Position numbers and translations under genes: made by a program
Assembly: GCA_902556425.1 (NCBI GenBank)
Contig: CACDWG010000014.1
Coordinates: 1 to 61,857 of the forward strand
Direction of reading: 5' to 3'
From: UBA4421 sp002704225
Lineage (GTDB): Bacteria > Pseudomonadota > Gammaproteobacteria > Pseudomonadales > Azotimanducaceae
Length of the DNA stretch: 61,857 nt
Notes under the pieces: model-generated
Seen by the model: the letters and a program-made list of their open reading frames with translations, nothing else
Databases searched by the model: none
What the model was told of the DNA's origin: nothing
In this document: positions 57,460 through 61,857 of the stretch, one piece after another
Layout of the letters: the number at the start of each line of letters is the position of its first letter
Numbering within the stretch: the first letter of the stretch is position 1

Positions 57460-58076
57460 CTTTCACCCGAATCTGTCGAAAGAATGTGATCTACAGCCTC
57501 TGAAAAGATCTCAATATCCTTTCGTAACTGTTTCCGACTGCGATCCGCGCGGAATGCGGAAGTCACTACCGTGCCTTCTGCAACAGTCTGTATCAGCCGT
57601 GCTGCTGAGCGAAGTCGCTCATCATCGGCATTCGGGTAATCCCTGGCCAAACTTCGCTCCAGCGTTTTCAATGTGACTTTGTAGAAACGCTGCAGTGATT
57701 TATGGCTTGTTTCAGAGTGCTTAGCGAGCGCCCACAGCTCTGTAAACAACGCAATGGTTTCTTTCTGAGAGGAGTCCCACATCACCCAGCTGATTCGCTC
57801 CCTGAGATTCATATGGTTTGAAGCTGTTTGGTCCGTGGGTGTATAGGGATCAGTACTCGCCCCGTATTTTTCGAAGACACTACTGATTATCGCGTCTATA
57901 AGCTCATTCTTGGACGCGAAGTGATAGGTCAGATTGCCCGTGCTGATTCCGCAGGCGTCTGCAACCTTACGCATACTCATTGCGTGAAAACCTTCGGAAA
58001 CTAGCAGTTCTTCCGCTTTCTCCAGAATCTGGGCCTGGGTGAGCTTTCCCCGCGGAGAACTAACGTTATTGGGCAT
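57456..58076 (-). CDS. TetR-family transcriptional regulator
   Basis: About 206 residues. The helix-turn-helix is FHAMSMRKVADACGISTGNLTYHFASKNELIDAII. The ligand-binding part is helical with a Trp-rich segment (RISWVMWDSSQK, LFTELWALAKHSE), typical of regulators that bind hydrophobic molecules. Start ATG at 58076; a GTG nine bases upstream is also possible. It is divergent from the dioxygenase-amidase operon with an unusually long palindrome between, which is almost certainly its binding site. Confidence 0.9.
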   Translation of the reverse strand: MPNNVSSPRGKLTQAQILEKAEELLVSEGFHAMSMRKVADACGISTGNLTYHFASKNELIDAIISSVFEKYGASTDPYTPTDQTASNHMNLRERISWVMWDSSQKETIALFTELWALAKHSETSHKSLQRFYKVTLKTLERSLARDYPNADDERLRSAARLIQTVAEGTVVTSAFRADRSRKQLRKDIEIFSEAVDHILSTDSGES

Positions 58077-58108
58077 ATCACACACCTGCAGATTTGATTT
58101 GACGATAT

Positions 58109-58152
58109 TAGCACGTATGTCCTAATATCTCAGAATTAGGACGTACGTGCTA
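58109..58152. promoter_or_regulatory. Long TetR operator, 18-base arms
   Basis: The left arm TAGCACGTATGTCCTAAT and the right arm ATTAGGACGTACGTGCTA pair over 17 of 18 positions with an eight-base spacer. Each arm contains the self-complementary core ACGTAYGT, so two repressor dimers could bind. It lies between the divergent TetR gene and the dioxygenase gene, 25 bases before the latter's start. Confidence 0.8.
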
Positions 58153-58177
58153 TTTGACGTGTTGATAGGAGGAAGGG

Positions 58178-59035
58178 ATGTCACTGAAGAGACTTTGTGC
58201 AACAAAACCCACGGAAGAACTGCTTGCTGCTATTGATGAAGATGGCGGCATCATTATTGAAGGATTGTTTCCGAAAGATGTCATTGAACGGTTGAGTGAC
58301 GATGTGCTCGCTGCTGCAGATCAAGTGGTGCCGGGTGCTGCTACGCAGGGACTTGATGACGACGGCAAAGAGTTTGTCGGGTACAACACCATTCGCTTCT
58401 CCAGTCTCGGTAAGATCTCGGAGGCGTATTTCAATCTCCTGGACAATGAAGTTTATGCAGCACTCGCCGATGCGGTATTACTTCCCAACTGTGGCTCGTA
58501 CTGGATCAACACCGGGCAAGCCATGCTGATTGGCCCTGGCTCAGAGGCCCAGATGCTGCATCGAGATTGTCTGAACTGGTTCCGCGCCGCGTCGGCCGAC
58601 TGGCCCAACAGCCCCGAAGTGACACTGAGCGCCATGATTGCCCTGGATGAAATCACCGATGCCATGGGTGCAACCCGGGTCATTCCAGGCAGTCACAAGT
58701 GGGATGATTGCACGGACATGGGTAACCAGGACATGACAGTGCCTGCGGAAATGGGCCGCGGTGATGCATTGGTTTATCTCGGCAAAACTGTTCATGGCGG
58801 CGGCGCAAACGTGACAGAAGATTCCTGGCGCAACGCCATACACCTCAGTTTTGTACTGGGCTGGTTGACGCCGGAAGAATCCTGTCCTCTCGACTATACG
58901 GACGATGAACTGCGTTGCCGCTCACCGCGTGTTCAACGCCTGCTGGGTCATCGTTCCTACGATCCGCGACCTACACCTGGCGGTGGTCTTTGGCTTCGAG
59001 ATGTCAGCAAGATCGAGGACGTTGCGGGGTTGTAG
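58178..59035 (+). CDS. Phytanoyl-CoA dioxygenase (PhyH)-family protein
   Basis: A 285-residue Fe(II)/2-oxoglutarate oxygenase. The His and Asp ligands are in MLHRDCLNWF, the distal His in KTVHGGGANVTED, and the 2-oxoglutarate Arg in SWRNAIHLSF. TRVIPGSHKWDD is the conserved double-stranded beta-helix block. The C-terminus (RSYDPRPTPGGGLWL) fits bacterial members that hydroxylate small lipophilic substrates. Strong AGGAGG before the ATG. It heads an operon with the unknown gene at 59122 and the amidase, likely induced through the TetR regulator. Confidence 0.9.
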   Translation: MSLKRLCATKPTEELLAAIDEDGGIIIEGLFPKDVIERLSDDVLAAADQVVPGAATQGLDDDGKEFVGYNTIRFSSLGKISEAYFNLLDNEVYAALADAVLLPNCGSYWINTGQAMLIGPGSEAQMLHRDCLNWFRAASADWPNSPEVTLSAMIALDEITDAMGATRVIPGSHKWDDCTDMGNQDMTVPAEMGRGDALVYLGKTVHGGGANVTEDSWRNAIHLSFVLGWLTPEESCPLDYTDDELRCRSPRVQRLLGHRSYDPRPTPGGGLWLRDVSKIEDVAGL

Positions 59036-59121
59036 AGCCTCCTAGGAGCAGCTCAGCTCAAACGAGAAACCCAGAACGATAGCGTCACCCTAAAAAGGGA
59101 GCCAGGTCAGGAGACCAGACA

Positions 59122-59853
59122 ATGGATCAACCCAAGGCACTAGAAAAAGCACTTGAAGCCGGATTCCACAGACGCTTTGGCAGTGTGCTTCATTACCAGT
59201 GGATATTTAGCGATGGCACAGCCGACATGGAACAAGGCCTTAAGGGCACTGCGGCGTTAGTGGAATCCCTGCAATCCGAAGCGGGTGTGCAAGGGTCGCA
59301 GGGCTACAGCGGCTATCGTCCCATTTCCACCGACGCAGTCGATGATTGCATTTTGTGGTTGGAGCGTTATCGAGACCTCAAATCCTGGGCCGATACTGAA
59401 ACCCTCGCCCAGCATTCAGCCTCGTGGATGGCTATGGTGCTGATGAGCGAGGCAAACGAGCAAACGCGGTTTGGTGAGAGCTATGCCATCGTTGAAGATT
59501 CACTTAAAGAGGCACCCATAGTCGATGAAGAAAAAATGGCCGTTGACTGGACCATCTGTGAAACGACAAAACTGGATGCGCTGATCACGATGCCTGGGTT
59601 GGTCGATGATTTAGCATCGCGGGCGCAGGGGGCAGGATTTGATCAAACCGCAGTGCGCTGCTTTGGCATGACAACGTCCGCCGGTAACAGTATGCATTTG
59701 TCGCACATCTGGACAGAACATGCGTCCACCGAAGAAATGATTGAGTTTGCAACTTTCAGACGTGCTTCTTCGGATATGGCGAGCTGGCGTGCAGAATTTC
59801 GTTCGATCGTGCCATCCATCGCCGCCAATCATCTTTTACAACGGGTCGTCTGA
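59122..59853 (+). CDS. Hypothetical protein in a dioxygenase-amidase operon
   Basis: A 243-residue soluble protein, AGGAG before ATG. Blocks such as RRFGSVLHYQWIFSDGTADM, WLERYRDLKSWADTETL and TTSAGNSMHLSHIWTEHAST suggest two similar ferredoxin-like domains of the stress-responsive A/B or ABM type (each with His-Trp near a strand). The family is not recognised. It lies 86 bases after the dioxygenase and 37 before the amidase, so it probably takes part in the same degradation path. Confidence 0.7.
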   Translation: MDQPKALEKALEAGFHRRFGSVLHYQWIFSDGTADMEQGLKGTAALVESLQSEAGVQGSQGYSGYRPISTDAVDDCILWLERYRDLKSWADTETLAQHSASWMAMVLMSEANEQTRFGESYAIVEDSLKEAPIVDEEKMAVDWTICETTKLDALITMPGLVDDLASRAQGAGFDQTAVRCFGMTTSAGNSMHLSHIWTEHASTEEMIEFATFRRASSDMASWRAEFRSIVPSIAANHLLQRVV

Positions 59854-59890
59854 ATCTACGAATTTTTGCAGGTAAAACGGGAGCAATGTC

Positions 59891-61333
59891 ATGACAATAG
59901 GGAAATGGGACGGGCTGGAAACGGCCGCGCATCTGAAGGCTGGGGAAGTTTCTGCCGTGGAAGTCATCGATGCAGCGATAGAACGCTGTGAGCAAATTAA
60001 TCCCGAGATTAATGCGTTCATCTGGACGTGCTTTGAAAAGGCGCGAGAAGAGGCAGCGCGGTGTGATGTCAATGCAGGCGCTTTGTCTGGCGTGCCGTAT
60101 GCCATAAAAGACCTCGGTGGTAGCGCCGCCGGTGAACCGACTTCTCTCGGAAATCGCTTCCTCAAACAAAAACCGATTGTCTCTCCGATTGACGACAATG
60201 TCATCGCTCGACTCCGCAGTTCAGGGCTTGTTTCAATCGGCAGGACCAATGTCCCGGAGTTCGCCAGCGGCAATTGCCCAGGGGCGTCGGAAAACGAAGC
60301 CTTTGGCGATACACGCAACCCCTGGAACCCCGCGCACACGCCGATGGGATCCAGTGGCGGCAGCGCCGCTGCAGTTGCGGCCGGGATCGTGCCAATTGCG
60401 CATGGCAACGATGGTGGCGGTTCGATTCGATTGCCTGCAAACGCAAACGGGCTGGTTGGCTTCAAGGTCTCGCGTGGTCGCGTCAGTCTTGGACCCGCAA
60501 GTGGTCACGGCGCAGAGGGCACGCATACTGAAGGCGTCGTTACGCGCACGGTTCGTGATACGGCCGCATGCCTTGACGCCCTGGCCGGGTTTGAACCAGG
60601 AGATCCTTACAGCTGCTTTGCCTTCGAAACGCCCTTGCTGGAAACAATCGAGACAAAAGGACAACGGCTCAAAATTGGCTTTTGCCGTGTGAATGAATTG
60701 GGTCCCATTCATCCTGATACTGTGGATGTCGTTTCCCGCGTCGCGGACAAACTCGCTAATGTCGGTCACAGGGTCTCAGAAAGCCATCCAGAACGTTTGT
60801 TCGACAAAGACATTCTCGACAGGTGGAGCTTCATTTTCGCAACCGTGGTCGGGAACCTCTTTGAGGCGGTTAAACGAGGCTATGGTTATGAATTAACGGA
60901 AAAAGACGTCGAGCGTGGTACCTGGGTTGACTACACAAGATACAGAGACTCGAGCCTGCAGGAATATATGGCGACCGTAGCGCTTTTCAACTCGTTTTCC
61001 CGTGATATTGGTCAGTGGTGGCACGGGGAAGATGGATTTGATGTGCTGATAACGCCCACCTCCGCGCGCCCTGCGCCTGTGCTGGGCGATCTGGTTTCAA
61101 ATCCAGACGACCGCACCTATCTGTGGGCTAACACATTCACGTATACGTCGCAGTTCAATTTTAGTGGGCAGCCTGCCGTCTCACTACCGTTGGGGGAGAG
61201 CAGTGAGGGTCTGCCCATCGGTGTCCAATTGGTTGGCCGTTATGGGGATGAACAAACCCTGATACAACTAGCCGCCGAACTGGAAGAAGAGATGCCCTGG
61301 AAAGACCGGAAACCGAAGATCTTTGCTGAGTAG
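59891..61333 (+). CDS. Amidase-signature-family hydrolase
   Basis: A 480-residue amidase. The Ser-cisSer-Lys triad is complete: Lys73 in PYAIKDLGG, Ser154 in GSSGGSAAA and Ser178 in GGGSIRLPA; the spacings (81 and 24) match the family. C-terminal VSLPLGESSEGLPIGVQLVG is the usual block. Substrates range from simple amides to glutamyl-tRNA; this context favours a catabolic amidase that acts on a product of the dioxygenase. GGAG seven bases before the ATG. Confidence 0.92.
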   Translation: MTIGKWDGLETAAHLKAGEVSAVEVIDAAIERCEQINPEINAFIWTCFEKAREEAARCDVNAGALSGVPYAIKDLGGSAAGEPTSLGNRFLKQKPIVSPIDDNVIARLRSSGLVSIGRTNVPEFASGNCPGASENEAFGDTRNPWNPAHTPMGSSGGSAAAVAAGIVPIAHGNDGGGSIRLPANANGLVGFKVSRGRVSLGPASGHGAEGTHTEGVVTRTVRDTAACLDALAGFEPGDPYSCFAFETPLLETIETKGQRLKIGFCRVNELGPIHPDTVDVVSRVADKLANVGHRVSESHPERLFDKDILDRWSFIFATVVGNLFEAVKRGYGYELTEKDVERGTWVDYTRYRDSSLQEYMATVALFNSFSRDIGQWWHGEDGFDVLITPTSARPAPVLGDLVSNPDDRTYLWANTFTYTSQFNFSGQPAVSLPLGESSEGLPIGVQLVGRYGDEQTLIQLAAELEEEMPWKDRKPKIFAE

Positions 61334-61439
61334 ATTGATTCCTGGTCCGAGGAGACCAGTGGAGTGCTGAGCGCAAGGCAACTACTGCGCAGGGTGGCTC
61401 GTAGATCGCCAACAACCAGAACATCAAGGAGTCCATCGA

Positions 61440-61857
61440 ATGACAGTATCAATCGAACACCAGGCTGACCTCGCAGACGGGTACGAACGGGAGTCGGTCT
61501 ACGTTGAGATGCAGGACGGATGCCGCATCGCGGTCGACGTGCTGCACCCCGCGAAGGGTGGTCGGCGACTCGACGGCGAGTTTCCGACGGTGCTTCACGC
61601 GACGCCGTACCGCCGCTCGTTCGTGACGTCGTCCACGTAATAGCTGTGCCGGTTGAGCATTCCGAGGCTGACGCCGTGGTCCACGTCTTCATCGACACGG
61701 TGGATCTCGTGGCTCGAGGCCAGCGGTGTCTCACCTTCACGACGCCGCCCCTCGAGGAGGGTGTCGAGGTCACGGGGGCGCCCGCGGTCGACCTCGAGAT
61801 CGCGACCACGGCCGATCGGGGCGCGATCGTCGCGACGCTGGAGCAGGTGCAGGCGGA
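61440..61857 (+). pseudogene. CocE/NonD-family hydrolase with internal deletion (runs off the window)
   Basis: The first part (61440-61640) begins MTVSIEHQADLADGYERESV and has EMQDGCRIAVDVLHP and TVLHATPYRR, the start of CocE-like X-Pro dipeptidyl-peptidase-fold esterases, with AAGGAG before the ATG. It stops at 61638-61640. From about 61718 another frame reads RCLTFTTPPLEEGVEVTGAP, AVDLEIATT and AIVATLEQVQA, the start of the C-terminal jelly-roll (XPDC) domain. The catalytic middle with the Ser nucleophile is missing. Both parts are visibly richer in G+C than the neighbours. Real deletion or an assembly joint near the end are both possible. Confidence 0.7.

Overview
The window looks like a chromosomal stretch from a gammaproteobacterium, probably a marine or aquatic heterotroph of the Halieaceae/Cellvibrionales type. 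The evidence is a tusDCBE sulfur-relay operon beside a cysG/cobA-type methyltransferase, a RimB-RimK pair, a DUF1800/DUF1501 pair, and many oxidoreductases and hydrolases of the kind used on lipids, terpenoids and steroids. The lineage is an inference from gene content only. I found no rRNA, tRNA or CRISPR array.

Layout. (1) 0-6.5 kb: the 3' part of a uroporphyrinogen-III methyltransferase with an apparent one-base frameshift, then on the minus strand an RND efflux pump (fusion protein plus permease) leading directly into tusD-C-B-E. (2) 6.7-18 kb: mostly plus-strand metabolic genes: an old yellow enzyme, a phosphoesterase, a CsaA-like protein, a GMC oxidoreductase, the DUF1800/DUF1501 pair, an exported metallo-beta-lactamase-fold enzyme, two SDRs and an M20 amidohydrolase. 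(3) 18-33.7 kb: rimB-rimK, a YrbL-like protein with a methyltransferase, a flavin monooxygenase, an N-acyl-D-amino-acid deacylase, a Bax-like glucosaminidase, a lipase-like hydrolase, a phosphoribosyltransferase, two tandem paralogous exported proteins, a TauD-type dioxygenase, and an SDR divergent from a TetR regulator with a clear operator.

(4) 34-43.5 kb: a surface-protein region. A lone 1001-residue flagellin with a very large repeat-bearing central domain lies behind a sigma-54-type promoter and is followed by a decayed copy of its own repeat region. Next come a membrane protein, an outer-membrane barrel and an exported coiled-coil protein with 48-bp tandem repeats, apparently one operon, and then a VCBS/FG-GAP lipoprotein. 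No other flagellar structural gene is present apart from a stand-alone FliG C-terminal-like domain at 54.2 kb.

(5) 43.5-57.5 kb: an accessory region full of gene debris (integrase C-terminus, pyrophosphohydrolase N-terminus, IS91-like transposase fragment joined to a GP88-like fragment, integrase N-terminus). Between its single-gene units lie two families of short repeated ORFs that look like signal peptides: family A (MKHIITGLLLSLM type, four copies) and family B (M-K/R-x-F-R-R-L-x-L-G-L type, three copies). They follow the 3' ends of plus-strand genes in a gene-leader-gene-leader pattern. This and the flagellin locus are the least explained parts of the window.

(6) 57.4-61.9 kb: a TetR regulator and a divergent operon (PhyH-type dioxygenase, unknown protein, amidase, CocE-like fragment) separated by an 18-bp-arm inverted repeat that is very probably its operator. 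The CocE-like gene lacks its middle and ends the window in sequence of visibly higher G+C.
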